The notes under the pieces: model-generated | Seen by the model: the letters and a program-made list of their open reading frames with translations, nothing else | Told to the model about the DNA's origin: nothing | Databases searched by the model: none | In this document: positions 1 to 8,676 of the stretch, in pieces | Layout: the number at the start of each line of letters is the position of its first letter | Position numbering within the stretch: position 1 is the first letter of the stretch | Assembly: GCA_017394805.1 (NCBI GenBank) | Contig: JAFPXC010000013.1 | Span: 62,001-126,000, forward strand | Direction of reading: 5' to 3' | Length of the DNA: 64,000 bases | Source of the DNA: Clostridia bacterium | GTDB lineage: Bacteria; Bacillota; Clostridia; Christensenellales; CAG-1252 | Made by a program: the position numbers and the translations under genes

Positions 1-2
1 AC

Positions 3-1139
3 AATTGGGATGACGGCGAGCCGAACAATTCGGGCGGTATAGAACATTATGCGCAGATTAAATGGGGGTCCGGAAAATGGAATGATAACAAAAACGACGC
101 CGCAATCTACGGCTATCTGGTGGAATATCCTTCAACCGAAGGCGGATTCATCCGCGATTTCGTCGGAGATGACGTGATACTTCTTGCGTACAGAGGTACC
201 GATACGACGGAGTTGACGATCCCCGATGATATCACCGTGATCGGCGAATATGCGTTCGCGGGACATACTGAGTTGACCGCCGTCACCATTCCCGCCACCG
301 TGACCGAGATAGGAAACGGTGCGTTCAGCGGGTGTTCGTCTTTGGCATCGATGACGCTTCCCTTCGCGGGCAAGTCGATGACGGCATCCGAGGGCTACGA
401 CCAAGTTTTCGGATATATCTTCGGATATACCGTAGGAGAAGAATCGACCGAAGCGGCTTGTATCCGTGCCGACAATGTATCCTATTATACTTCGCGTAGC
501 GAGAAGATCGACGGCAAGACCACGACTATCTATACGCCGTATGTGTACGGTATACCCGCATCTTTGCAATCCGTAGTGCTCTCGGGCGACGTCGATGGCG
601 CCATCGGTACTGACGGTACGACGAAGGGGAGCATTTTCCGTTGTTGCGCCATTACGTCGGTGGAATTCGGGCCCAACGTGAAATATATCCCCGATTACGC
701 GTTTTATAGATGCGGTGGTTTGACCGAGGTCACGATACCCGTCCATGTGGAACGTATCGGTCAACGTGCTTTCTATTATTGTAGAAATCTGTCAAGTGTC
801 GCGCTCAACGAAGGCTTGATACAGATCGACTACGGTGCATTCTCCGATACGGATGCGTTGAATACGATCATTATTCCCCAATCCGTTACGACTATCGGTT
901 CGTCCGTATTTGCCGACGATATCGGCAGTTGGAACACGCACTTGACCATTTACTGTATGGCCTCCGAAAACGGTGCGGACTGGAACAGTCAATGGAACAA
1001 GGATATGGCCGCTCTGAGTTACAAAACGATAGAAACCTGCTATTACAGCGAGGATGAGCCGACCGATTTGGATCCCGATAAAAACTATTGGCACTATGTC
1101 AATGGGGCGATCCGGATGTGGCCCGCGGTGCAGGAATAG
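3..1139 (+). CDS. C-type lectin/BspA-type LRR surface protein (5' truncated)
   Basis: The reading frame is open from the window edge, so the N-terminus lies outside. The first ~40 residues look like the end of a C-type lectin domain: a WDDGEPNN motif, then GKWND and an aromatic-rich end. From about residue 55 come BspA-type (LRR_5) repeats with the pattern LTxVTIPxxVTxIGxxAFxGCxxL, and the protein ends with an NYWHYVNG motif that also occurs three times in the lipoprotein at 60963-63059. Such proteins are secreted or surface-bound in gut bacteria and are thought to mediate adhesion or ligand binding. Ligand unknown. A terminator follows at once. The ATG at 120 is an internal methionine, not the true start. 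Confidence 0.8.
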   Translation, partial: NWDDGEPNNSGGIEHYAQIKWGSGKWNDNKNDAAIYGYLVEYPSTEGGFIRDFVGDDVILLAYRGTDTTELTIPDDITVIGEYAFAGHTELTAVTIPATVTEIGNGAFSGCSSLASMTLPFAGKSMTASEGYDQVFGYIFGYTVGEESTEAACIRADNVSYYTSRSEKIDGKTTTIYTPYVYGIPASLQSVVLSGDVDGAIGTDGTTKGSIFRCCAITSVEFGPNVKYIPDYAFYRCGGLTEVTIPVHVERIGQRAFYYCRNLSSVALNEGLIQIDYGAFSDTDALNTIIIPQSVTTIGSSVFADDIGSWNTHLTIYCMASENGADWNSQWNKDMAALSYKTIETCYYSEDEPTDLDPDKNYWHYVNGAIRMWPAVQE

Positions 1140-1232
1140 TTCCCCCGTTTGAAAGGATGGGAAACTCGCTTCGTGAAGCGTAGCGATTGCAGTGTTCCTA
1201 CGGGACGCTCCGTTGAAAACGGAGCGCAACGC

Positions 1233-1271
1233 AAAAAAAATATCCACGGCACACCGCCGTGGATATTTTTT
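1233..1271. terminator. Bidirectional rho-independent terminator
   Basis: Stem ATATCCACGGC / GCCGTGGATAT with a run of A before and T after it, placed between two convergent genes (LRR protein on plus, sugar symporter on minus), so it can serve both. Confidence 0.85.
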
Positions 1272-1302
1272 GCCTCATACGTATAGGGGGTATTCGGTAC
1301 CG

Positions 1303-2886
1303 TCAATCGCCCGCGTCGTCCGTCGACGCGTTCGCCGTCGCGCCGTCTGCGGCGTCACTCGACGGCACGGTTTCTTCGGCTTGGGCGCGCCTGAGGGCGA
1401 GGTCTCGGTGCATTTGCTCCTTGACTTTGTCGTCTATTTTGTAGCGAAGAATGGGGAGCATAGAGAGCAAGCACCCCACGCCGGGCAGGGTGACCGAGGC
1501 GGTGAAGACGATATTCTGCATACGGCGGGTGATGGGAGAGCCCACCACGTAGCCCGATATGGCGATCATCAATATGCCGAATCCCACGGCCAACGCCGTA
1601 GAGATTTTGGTGGCCATAGACAATATGGCGTAGTCTACGCCCTCGCGGCGCTCTCCCGTCTTCCACTCCTGGTAGTCAATGATATCCGCCGTCATGACCA
1701 TAGGCAGGTAGCCGTGCGTGCCGTACATATAGCCGATAAAGAAATTCATCGTCCACAGCATAACGAGAGCGGGCAGACCGCTACGCATGGCGTGTCCCGC
1801 GGGCAGGGCGAAATAGAAGACGGTGCAGGCGGCGGCGACGATGAAGCCGTACAGGGCGAAGACGATAAATGTCTTGCGCTCCCCCCACTTCTTATTGATG
1901 AAGGGCACGGTGACGAAACTGACCATAGAAGTTACCGCCGAGGTAAGCCCCGCCACCCAGGTGGCGTTGGACGCGGGATCCAACGGCTCGCCCCCCGCCA
2001 ATAGCGTGGACAGCACGGGCACGTACACCTTGCCGATGAGGACGGCGCCCGTCTGCACGACGATGGTGCCCATCATACCGCGCGAGAAGCCGATGAGTGC
2101 CGAGATAAACAGTAGCCGCATCAACTTGTTGCGTTTGAGTTCCACGAACATTTCTTTGGCCGTGACCGTATGGTGCGAGTAACTTTGCACGCGCTCTTTC
2201 GTCACGAAGAAGTTGAGCGAATACAGCCCCGCGCCCAGCACGAAAAACACCAAAGCGGTTGTCAAATAGTAGGTACGTACGTAGCCTATATCGTCACTGT
2301 TCTTGTTGGTGACCGCCGTCAAAATGAGCATAATGAAGGTGACGAACACCCCCGGCACCGAGCCCGCAATGCTCTTGAGCGTATTGGTGATGCCCGCCGC
2401 TTTGTTGCGCTCGTGCGAGTCGGGCGAGAGCAAAGGCAGCAGCCCCTGTCCGGGGATATCGGCCAAGGAATAGGCGATATTCCAGCATACCGTCGTCAAG
2501 GCAATGTAGGCGTACATCACCCATTTGCCCGCGCCTCCGCCAATGCGGTCGAAGGGGATATAGATGAAGATGACGGTGGTGAAGAGGGCGATGGGCAAGG
2601 TGCCTATGCCTATCCAGGGGCGCACTTTGCCCCGTTTGAAGTGGCTGCGGTCAATGAGGGAGCCGATGAGGGGATCGGCAAAACAACTTATCAACTTGGC
2701 GGCAAGGGTGACGAACGCCACCACGTAGAGGATATTGGCGTCTATCCCCGAGTACATATCGCGGTAGAATTGGGTTTGGAATCCGTTGATATAGCCAGCA
2801 AAAAGTTGCAGACCGCATATACTCACGCCGTATATCATGGCCCGCGCCGTGGTTAATTGTACGTTTTGCCGTTGCGCTCGTTTCAT
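1303..2886 (-). CDS. GPH-family sugar:cation symporter (MelB-like MFS)
   Basis: A 527-residue polytopic membrane protein with about 12 hydrophobic segments. The family marker is the loop near residue 72, a DPLIGSLIDR segment followed by a GKxRPW motif, typical of glycoside-pentoside-hexuronide:cation symporters (MelB, XylP, GusB). It probably imports a glycoside, pentoside or hexuronide with Na+ or H+. The ~45-residue C-terminal tail is Ala/Asp-rich and looks disordered. No sugar hydrolase lies next to it, so the substrate cannot be inferred. The ATG at 2886 is preceded only by a weak ribosome site. Confidence 0.85.
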   Translation of the reverse strand: MKRAQRQNVQLTTARAMIYGVSICGLQLFAGYINGFQTQFYRDMYSGIDANILYVVAFVTLAAKLISCFADPLIGSLIDRSHFKRGKVRPWIGIGTLPIALFTTVIFIYIPFDRIGGGAGKWVMYAYIALTTVCWNIAYSLADIPGQGLLPLLSPDSHERNKAAGITNTLKSIAGSVPGVFVTFIMLILTAVTNKNSDDIGYVRTYYLTTALVFFVLGAGLYSLNFFVTKERVQSYSHHTVTAKEMFVELKRNKLMRLLFISALIGFSRGMMGTIVVQTGAVLIGKVYVPVLSTLLAGGEPLDPASNATWVAGLTSAVTSMVSFVTVPFINKKWGERKTFIVFALYGFIVAAACTVFYFALPAGHAMRSGLPALVMLWTMNFFIGYMYGTHGYLPMVMTADIIDYQEWKTGERREGVDYAILSMATKISTALAVGFGILMIAISGYVVGSPITRRMQNIVFTASVTLPGVGCLLSMLPILRYKIDDKVKEQMHRDLALRRAQAEETVPSSDAADGATANASTDDAGD

Positions 2887-2970
2887 AATCTACCTATACT
2901 AATGGTATCACGACTTTTGGAAAATGCAAGATTTTTTTGTGAAAAGCCGTGCAAAAAATGCAATAAACAG

Positions 2971-2999
2971 TTGACGATAGATTGTTTTTGTAGTACAAT
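2971..2999 (+). promoter_or_regulatory. Sigma-A-type promoter of tRNA-Pro
   Basis: TTGACG, 17-nt spacer, TACAAT, ending 13 nt before the mature tRNA. Confidence 0.75.
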
Positions 3000-3011
3000 A
3001 GCAATGCTCGT

Positions 3012-3088
3012 CTGGGTGTAGCGCAGCTTGGTAGCGTGCTTGAATGGGGTTCAAGAGGTCGGAAGTTCAAATCTTCTCACCCAGACCA
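3012..3088 (+). tRNA. tRNA-Pro (anticodon GGG)
   Basis: A complete 77-nt cloverleaf. The acceptor arm CTGGGTG pairs with CACCCAG, followed by A and an encoded CCA. D arm GCGC/GCGT; anticodon stem CTTGA/TCAAG with loop ATGGGGT, which places GGG at positions 34-36; T arm GGAAG/CTTCT with loop TTCAAAT. It reads proline CCC/CCU codons. It has its own promoter and terminator, so it is a single-gene transcription unit. Confidence 0.95.
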
Positions 3089-3091
3089 AGG

Positions 3092-3127
3092 AAAAGTGTG
3101 ATTTGTGCATCAAATCACACTTTTTTT
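3092..3127 (+). terminator. Terminator of tRNA-Pro
   Basis: Perfect 14-bp stem AAAAGTGTGATTTG / CAAATCACACTTTT, loop TGCAT, then a T run; begins 4 nt after the tRNA CCA end. Confidence 0.9.
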
Positions 3128-3527
3128 CTATTCGCCCATCGGGCAAGATATGTTGCGCTATGCCGAGAGATCCGGCCGCGAAGATAATGCGATCGTTCGG
3201 TTGACGCCGAAAAAGGGGATACGTAGGGCGGAATACCGTGCCATCGAAAGCACGGACGAACGGCGGAGCGAGGCCGAGAACGGCAAAACGACGAGCGAGG
3301 TAGCCGCACCCTTTCCGCAGGCGACGAGCGCACGATTTCGAGGGTATCGCACGAGGTTTACAATGGTATATCCTCGGCCCGATGGGGGCGAGGGTATTTT
3401 TTACGCCGCCGCCATACACAAAATATAGTGGTTTTGCGAAAAGAAAGGTACTATATATGGCGGTATATGAATAATCATACAAAAAGCGCAAGGATAGTCG
3501 GGCAAAAAGCCAACTTTTGGCAAGGCC
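3128..3527. other. Intergenic stretch without a convincing gene
   Basis: About 400 bases between the tRNA terminator and the next promoter. Open frames on both strands have no recognisable protein and no good ribosome site; the longest minus-strand one runs into the tRNA itself. A GC-rich hairpin followed by ATTTTTTA at about 3370-3405 could be a terminator, and CCGCCAT/ATGGCGG arms flank 3408-3465. Nothing else could be assigned. Confidence 0.5.
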
Positions 3528-3557
3528 TTGACAAACGCCCGACGAATATGGTAATAT
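3528..3557 (+). promoter_or_regulatory. Sigma-A promoter of the large lipoprotein
   Basis: TTGACA, 18-nt spacer, TAATAT, followed by a ~50-nt leader and the ribosome site AAAGGAGG before the ATG at 3613. Confidence 0.8.
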
Positions 3558-3612
3558 GGAAATAGCCTATTTAATAGGTTTATAGTATAAAAACATAAAG
3601 GAGGAATAAAAT

Positions 3613-6600
3613 ATGTCTTCGAAGAAAAACAAAATCTTCAGAGCGACCTGGTTTGTCGCGATCATCGCCGTGGTGTTGATCTGCGCGCTGGTCCTGTCTG
3701 CCTGTAACAACGGTCAGCTCGATCCCAGCAAGATCCCCGACAACGGCAACGGTACCGTGGACAATGGCAACCAAGCCGGCAATAACGGTGAAACCGCCCA
3801 AACGGGTGATGACGCCAACAAACAAAACAACGGTGAAAACACCAACTCCGGCGAGCAAGGCGGAGAGCAAGGCGGCAACTCCGGCGAGCAAGGCGGAGAG
3901 CAAGGCGGCAACTCCGGCGAACAAGGCGGAGAGCAGGGCGGCAACTCCGGTGAACAAGGTGGAGAGCAAGGCGGCAACTCCGGTGAACAAGGTGGAGAGC
4001 AAGGCGGCAACTCCGGCGAACAAGGCGGCGAGACCGAAGTCAACCTGAACGTCGCGTTCGACCAGAACTTCGTGGTCAACGCCGGCAACAAAGACAGCAT
4101 CGCCGACATTGCGAGCGCTCTCAGCGTAGAAGTCGTGGCTGCCGACGGCACCACGCGCCAAGTGCAATTCACGGTGAAGAGCACGGCGGTCAGCGAGGAC
4201 GGCCTGTATCTCGAAGTGGTCGTCGAAGCCGAAGGCGTGGAGAAGACCATTCAACTGCCTTATGTGGCGGAAGAGGAGCCCGAGATCCGTGCGGACCTCA
4301 AGCCCATCTACGACCTGATCGCGGCGGAAGGCGACAAGTCTTTCGTCCTTAAATTGTCCGGTCGCGCGCTTGCCAATGCCGAAGCCGAGCCTAAGGCCAT
4401 CACCCTCAAGGCCATCTGCAACGTGCTGGAAGAGGAAGGCGTTCAATTCGCTTTGTGCAGCGAAGGCGATAGCACCAAAGTGCTGGTCATGTACAAGGAC
4501 GGCGAATTGATTATCGGCGACGCCAAGGTCGACGTTTCTATGCTCGTGGCGCGTATCGCGGCCATGTTGCAAGGCGGCGAAGAAGAGTTGGTACTCGAAG
4601 CGGGCGACGATGAGATCGAAGTCGGCGAAGGCATCGAGGGCGGCGTGGACTTCGCTTTCGACGAGGAGTTGGGCGACGGCCTGTTTGAAGGTTTCCTCGC
4701 CATCTCCGAATTGCTGAACAAGCTGGACGGCGTCCTTGCCAATCCTTTTATGATGGCAAGCATGAGCGCGTATGACGTCACGCTCAACAAAGCGGACGGC
4801 ATCTATACTTGCGAGGCCACTTCCAAGACCTTGCTGAGTTTGCTCAAATCGTTCGCGTCTTCCGACGAAGAGGAAGAAGGCGGCTTCGATTATATGGCCA
4901 TCATCGACTTGTTGGACGCCCGGTTGGACGGCGCCATCACGGCGGGTGACATCAAAGTACACGTTACGCTCGAGATCAAGGCGGACGGCGTGGAAGTCAC
5001 GGCCTATCTCTCTAACGCCAAGACGGGCGCTTCCATCGGTTTGGCCGCAGAGTTGACCGTCGCGGATCACGCGACCGAATTGCCCGAGGCGGACAACGCC
5101 GAGGCCAAGGACGTGGAGTTCACGTGGACGTTCGCGTTGCCCGAGAACGACTTCAGCGTCATGTTGGACGCGTATCTGCATACGTCGGATATGTTTGCCG
5201 CAGAGGACAAAGATATCCTCACCGCGGAGATCAAATACAACGGCGAAGTCTCTCTTGTGCGTTTCGTATTGAATAACGGTTATGTCTACCTTGACGTCAG
5301 CGGCCTTGTCGAGTTGTTGGCGGTCGAAGAGGTAGAGGAACCTCAATACGTGGCGTTCTACCAAGCGTTCGAGTTGGACGGCGAGCCCGCCACCATTCTC
5401 GACCTATTGTTCGACGCCATCGCCAACGGTTTCGGCGGCAATTATGAAGAAGACCCCTATCCCTATCCCATTGATAAGACCATCGAAGGCGATGACCAAG
5501 GCGACTACGACAAAGAATTTGTTGATTACGACGTGCGCATCGTCAGCGGCGATGAGTTGATCGTTGCCATCGGCACCACCGAGGCGGAGTTCCGCAAGCT
5601 TATCGAGGTGTTCTCCATTGACGAATACGGCAATGAGACCATCATCGAAGACTACGTCATCGAGGAATATGATGCCAGCGAAGCGGGCGAGACCAACGTG
5701 AAGCTCGTGCTCAGCGAGGAGTCGGCAATCGGCCTCAGCTTCATCGTCTACAATCCCGAATTGATGAAACGCACGGGCATTGACGGCTATGCCGACAATG
5801 CGGCCAAAGGCGCGACGATTGACGACGTCAAAGAGAGCTTGTACGTCTATTATATCTATTCCGACGGCACGTCCGAATGGACCGAAGCGTGCAGCGAGTA
5901 CGTCGTAATTATGGACGGCGAAGAGGTTGCCGCCGATTTCGCCTTTGTCATGGGCGGTGATTACGATTTCACCGTGCAAAGCGGCGACTTTACTTGTGAG
6001 GTCACATTGCACGTGTACGATCCCGAAAACCTGATTCCCGTGGACCTCGAATGCTTTGCCGGCATTACGCTCGAAAAGGGCGCTACGGAGGAAGACGTGC
6101 GCGAGATGATCACCGTGACCATCGTCTATGACGACGGCAGCAGAGAGGACGTCGATGATTATACCATTGAAGGTTTCGAAGTGGGTGCGACGGACTTCTT
6201 AGTCTACTACGGGGATTTGAAACAGGTCGTGACCGTTGATTACGACAACGATGAGCCCGTACCCGTCTACAACGGCGATGAGGACGAAAAGGAAGACGAG
6301 GACGGCGGTATCTTGGCTACGCTAATGAAGGTGTTGCCTTATCTGCGCTTCGTGGATACTTCCGCTGACGATATGCTCTCCATGATCATGGGTAGCATCG
6401 AAAACGTCAAGGGCATTTTGGAAGAGAACGGCGAATTGTTCGAGCAAGTGTTCTCCTCCGAGGAGATCCCGGATGGCGTTCGTGCGTTTACCGTTGCGTT
6501 GAACAACGCCGAAGACGTTGACCTCGTGGCTATCCTCAACCTCTTCGTGGGCATCCCCTCCGAGGACGGTTTCGTGGACATCGACGAGAATTTGCTGCTC

Positions 6601-7341
6601 GGCTATCTCGCAGAGATGAGCGACAACGAATACGCGCCCGACGTTAAGGCCATCTTCCGCAACGTGGTCGGCGTCGAACTCGAGGACGTTCTCTCCGATC
6701 TGTACTTCACGTTCATCGTCGATACCAACGAGGGCTTGCGCGTCACGTTCTCGCTCGGCAACGGCGCCGATGACGAAGATTTGGTAGAGTACGTTTCGAC
6801 GAGCTTCGGCGTGAGGTTGGTCTCCGCCGAGGAAGTGGAGCACGTGGTCCTTACCGAGGATGAGATCGCCAATGCGCAACCCTTCGAGAATATCAAAATG
6901 ACGGCTTTCGGCATTTTTGCGGGTTTGATGAACAAGATCATGTCTGTTGAGCAAGATGACGCTTTGGTCTATGTGGGCGTGGATATCGCGGAGAAGGATA
7001 ACGACAATTATGAGTTGCTTGCCGAGTACGTGTGTGCCCAACGCATCACTTTGTATCAAGACGGCACGTTCGAGTGTATATCCGATAAGACCTTTATGGG
7101 CACGGATCCCATCTATCTGGGTGAGATGGAGCAAATCAGCAAAGGCACCTACGAATTTACTGCGGACGGCGTCACGTTCTCTATTACCGGTTATAGTTGC
7201 AACGGGGAGGAACAGGTATATGATGAACCTTTCGTGCAGGAATGCACTATAGAAGATAATACTATCATTATACTTAGCAACTCTCCCTTCGGTGAGTTTA
7301 CCGCCGTCTTTGCGATGTTGGATTTGGAAACTCTCAAATAA
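3613..7341 (+). CDS. Large secreted lipoprotein with Gly/Glu repeats and Ig-like domains
   Basis: A 1242-residue protein with a signal peptide ending in lipobox LSAC (Cys ~30), so it is probably anchored to the outer face of the membrane. Residues ~78-140 are five exact NSGEQGGEQGG repeats plus a partial copy, probably a flexible tether. The rest is strongly acidic. Around residues 720-880 are two segments resembling bacterial Ig-like domains, each with a GATxxDV(K/R)E motif and a YxDGS strand. No catalytic motif was seen. It is a single-gene unit with its own promoter and terminator. The function is unknown; a surface binding or scaffold role is a guess. Its composition matches its core neighbours rather than the AT-rich island. 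Confidence 0.8.
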   Translation: MSSKKNKIFRATWFVAIIAVVLICALVLSACNNGQLDPSKIPDNGNGTVDNGNQAGNNGETAQTGDDANKQNNGENTNSGEQGGEQGGNSGEQGGEQGGNSGEQGGEQGGNSGEQGGEQGGNSGEQGGEQGGNSGEQGGETEVNLNVAFDQNFVVNAGNKDSIADIASALSVEVVAADGTTRQVQFTVKSTAVSEDGLYLEVVVEAEGVEKTIQLPYVAEEEPEIRADLKPIYDLIAAEGDKSFVLKLSGRALANAEAEPKAITLKAICNVLEEEGVQFALCSEGDSTKVLVMYKDGELIIGDAKVDVSMLVARIAAMLQGGEEELVLEAGDDEIEVGEGIEGGVDFAFDEELGDGLFEGFLAISELLNKLDGVLANPFMMASMSAYDVTLNKADGIYTCEATSKTLLSLLKSFASSDEEEEGGFDYMAIIDLLDARLDGAITAGDIKVHVTLEIKADGVEVTAYLSNAKTGASIGLAAELTVADHATELPEADNAEAKDVEFTWTFALPENDFSVMLDAYLHTSDMFAAEDKDILTAEIKYNGEVSLVRFVLNNGYVYLDVSGLVELLAVEEVEEPQYVAFYQAFELDGEPATILDLLFDAIANGFGGNYEEDPYPYPIDKTIEGDDQGDYDKEFVDYDVRIVSGDELIVAIGTTEAEFRKLIEVFSIDEYGNETIIEDYVIEEYDASEAGETNVKLVLSEESAIGLSFIVYNPELMKRTGIDGYADNAAKGATIDDVKESLYVYYIYSDGTSEWTEACSEYVVIMDGEEVAADFAFVMGGDYDFTVQSGDFTCEVTLHVYDPENLIPVDLECFAGITLEKGATEEDVREMITVTIVYDDGSREDVDDYTIEGFEVGATDFLVYYGDLKQVVTVDYDNDEPVPVYNGDEDEKEDEDGGILATLMKVLPYLRFVDTSADDMLSMIMGSIENVKGILEENGELFEQVFSSEEIPDGVRAFTVALNNAEDVDLVAILNLFVGIPSEDGFVDIDENLLLGYLAEMSDNEYAPDVKAIFRNVVGVELEDVLSDLYFTFIVDTNEGLRVTFSLGNGADDEDLVEYVSTSFGVRLVSAEEVEHVVLTEDEIANAQPFENIKMTAFGIFAGLMNKIMSVEQDDALVYVGVDIAEKDNDNYELLAEYVCAQRITLYQDGTFECISDKTFMGTDPIYLGEMEQISKGTYEFTADGVTFSITGYSCNGEEQVYDEPFVQECTIEDNTIIILSNSPFGEFTAVFAMLDLETLK
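3844..4032 (+). repeat. Five tandem 33-bp in-frame repeats plus a partial copy
   Basis: Unit starts at 3844, 3877, 3910, 3943 and 3976, with a partial copy from 4009. Each codes for NSGEQGGEQGG. Copies differ only by a few third-position changes (GGC/GGT, GAG/GAA, CAA/CAG). Because 33 is a multiple of three, copy-number change keeps the frame. Confidence 0.95.
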
Positions 7342-7353
7342 TCGTCAAACGAC

Positions 7354-7394
7354 GACAAAAAAAGGGATTGCCTCGTGCAATCCCTTTTTTTGTC
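7354..7394. terminator. Rho-independent terminator
   Basis: Long stem GACAAAAAAAGGGATTGC / GCAATCCCTTTTTTTGTC with a short loop, just after the lipoprotein stop codon. The A and T runs on both sides allow function in either direction. Confidence 0.9.
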
Positions 7395-7500
7395 GGAGAA
7401 ATTGTCGCATTGCGCCATCTTGAACGTAGTCGTCAAGACGACAAGTCGAAAGACCTTATCGGTGGGATATGGAAGGAATGCTAAAATCAAAAACCGCAAC

Positions 7501-7585
7501 TTGCCGTAGGCGAACTTCACTCAAGGCTATGCCTTGAACTTCACTTGCGAACGCAAACTTCACTTCGCCGTATGCGAAACTTCAC
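7501..7585. repeat. Hairpin-spacer array 1 (ACTTCAC spacers)
   Basis: Four short inverted repeats of unrelated sequence, TTGCC-GTA-GGCGA, TCAAGGC-TAT-GCCTTGA, TTGCG-AA-CGCAA and TTCGC-CGTAT-GCGAA, each followed by the identical 7-mer ACTTCAC at 7514, 7538, 7557 and 7579. Period 24, 19 and 22 nt. The loops and arms differ while the spacer is constant, so this is not a plain tandem repeat. Similar arrays occur at 35119-35201 and 36003-36166. Confidence 0.85.
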
Positions 7586-7609
7586 TGTTATTTGAGGCAA
7601 CTCAAATAA

Positions 7610-8404
7610 TTACAAGCCCAAAAAATCTTGCAGGTTTTTGGCAAAAATCATCTCGCGTTCCTCTTCGGTGAGAGGTAGGCGCAGGAATCGTTCTATCTCC
7701 TCCGCGGCGCTCCACATAGGGTAGTCGGTGCCGAAGAAGTAGCGGTCTGCGCCCAGGTCGTGGATACGCTTTGCGGCGTCTTCGGGTTTGAACCAAAAGA
7801 GCGAGGACGACGTGTCGTACCATACGTTGCTAAGGCCGCGGTAGCAGTCGTAGCCCCAATCCCAGCAACTCCAGGCGCCGAAATGCGCGCCGACGAAGCG
7901 GACGGTGGGATATTCCCGCGCCATTTCGGCGAGATATTGGGGGTGCGAATAGTCGTATCGTTTGTCGCCCGTATGCAGTAAAAAGGGTAGACGTCCCCCC
8001 ACTACTCGGTACATTTTCTGCGCCGCCTCGCCGTTTATCGCAAACTTTTGGAAGTCGGGATGCAACTTGATACCCTTGAAACCTTTGGCGATGGCCTCGC
8101 TGACGGCACGGTCTATTTCGTCCTCGGTGAGGTCTTGGTGCAAGGTCATAAAGGGGATAAATTCGGGGTGCTTTTGGGCTTCCTCTTCGATGAAGCGGTT
8201 GATAGACGCCACCTGGTGAGGCACGGTGGCCACCGAATGCACCAAAAAGCGGCTGATACCCGCCGCCTTGCCCTCTTGGAGCAAGGTCTCGGGCGTGCCG
8301 TCCCCGAACATGGGCACGTGGTAAAAGTCACCGATGGCCGAGGCGGCCTTGACGGCGATCTTCTGCGGATAGATATGGGCGTGGCAATCGAAAATGGTGT
8401 ACAT
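7610..8404 (-). CDS. Amidohydrolase-family TIM-barrel metalloenzyme
   Basis: 264 residues with the marks of the amidohydrolase 2 family (aminocarboxymuconate decarboxylase-like): an N-terminal HxH in DCHAHIYP, a Lys/His strand GIKLHPDF, LLHTG, GAHFG and a late FGTDYPM with the metal or catalytic Asp. It is likely a metal-dependent hydrolase or decarboxylase acting in the cytoplasm; the substrate is unknown. The start at 8404 is chosen because an AAAGGAG ribosome site stands just upstream and the conserved HxH strand begins at once; a longer frame to 8587 adds ~60 residues without homology signs. It diverges from the ligase operon. Confidence 0.8.
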   Translation of the reverse strand: MYTIFDCHAHIYPQKIAVKAASAIGDFYHVPMFGDGTPETLLQEGKAAGISRFLVHSVATVPHQVASINRFIEEEAQKHPEFIPFMTLHQDLTEDEIDRAVSEAIAKGFKGIKLHPDFQKFAINGEAAQKMYRVVGGRLPFLLHTGDKRYDYSHPQYLAEMAREYPTVRFVGAHFGAWSCWDWGYDCYRGLSNVWYDTSSSLFWFKPEDAAKRIHDLGADRYFFGTDYPMWSAAEEIERFLRLPLTEEEREMIFAKNLQDFLGL

Positions 8405-8439
8405 AACGCTCCTTTGCGCTTTTTTAGCGGCACGCAATA

Positions 8440-8467
8440 ATCTTAGCACATTTTTCTTCGAGCGCAA
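8440..8467 (-). promoter_or_regulatory. Possible promoter of the amidohydrolase gene
   Basis: On the minus strand TTGCGC, 16-nt spacer, TAAGAT, about 30 nt before the start codon. Weak match. Confidence 0.4.
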
Positions 8468-8568
8468 AACGTTTGACGCCCTTAGGCAAAAATAATCGAA
8501 AAAGTGTTTTCCAACGCAAAAAATATGCGAAATTGATGGAAAAATGTGCCCGCAAGCGCCATAATTCT

Positions 8569-8598
8569 TTGACTTGACTTTTTTCATTATGATAATAT
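8569..8598 (+). promoter_or_regulatory. Promoter of the ligase/oxidoreductase operon
   Basis: TTGACT, 18-nt spacer, TAATAT; leader of about 70 nt with a GC-rich start, then GGAGG and the ATG at 8677. Confidence 0.65.
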
Positions 8599-8676
8599 TG
8601 ATATATGCACAAATTCGTGAACGCCCGCGCGGGGCGGTGCGACAGGCGTGCGCACGTAGTTTTTTTGGAGGAACGT

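Noticed and set aside
1160-1230. Fourth hairpin-spacer array
   Set aside because: Two short hairpins (CGCTTC/GAAGCG and CGCTCCGTT/AACGGAGCG) occur, but the TTCAC-type spacer is absent.
3051-3491. Minus-strand open frame of 146 codons ending in VRRFELPTS
   Set aside because: Its end is the reverse reading of tRNA-Pro; such frames are common false genes and no ribosome site is present.
7501-7585. CRISPR array
   Set aside because: The constant element is only 7 nt, the variable parts are self-complementary hairpins, and no cas gene is in the window.
8405-8587. N-terminal extension of the amidohydrolase to 8587
   Set aside because: The extra ~60 residues have no homology signs, cross the likely promoter, and a good ribosome site stands at 8404.
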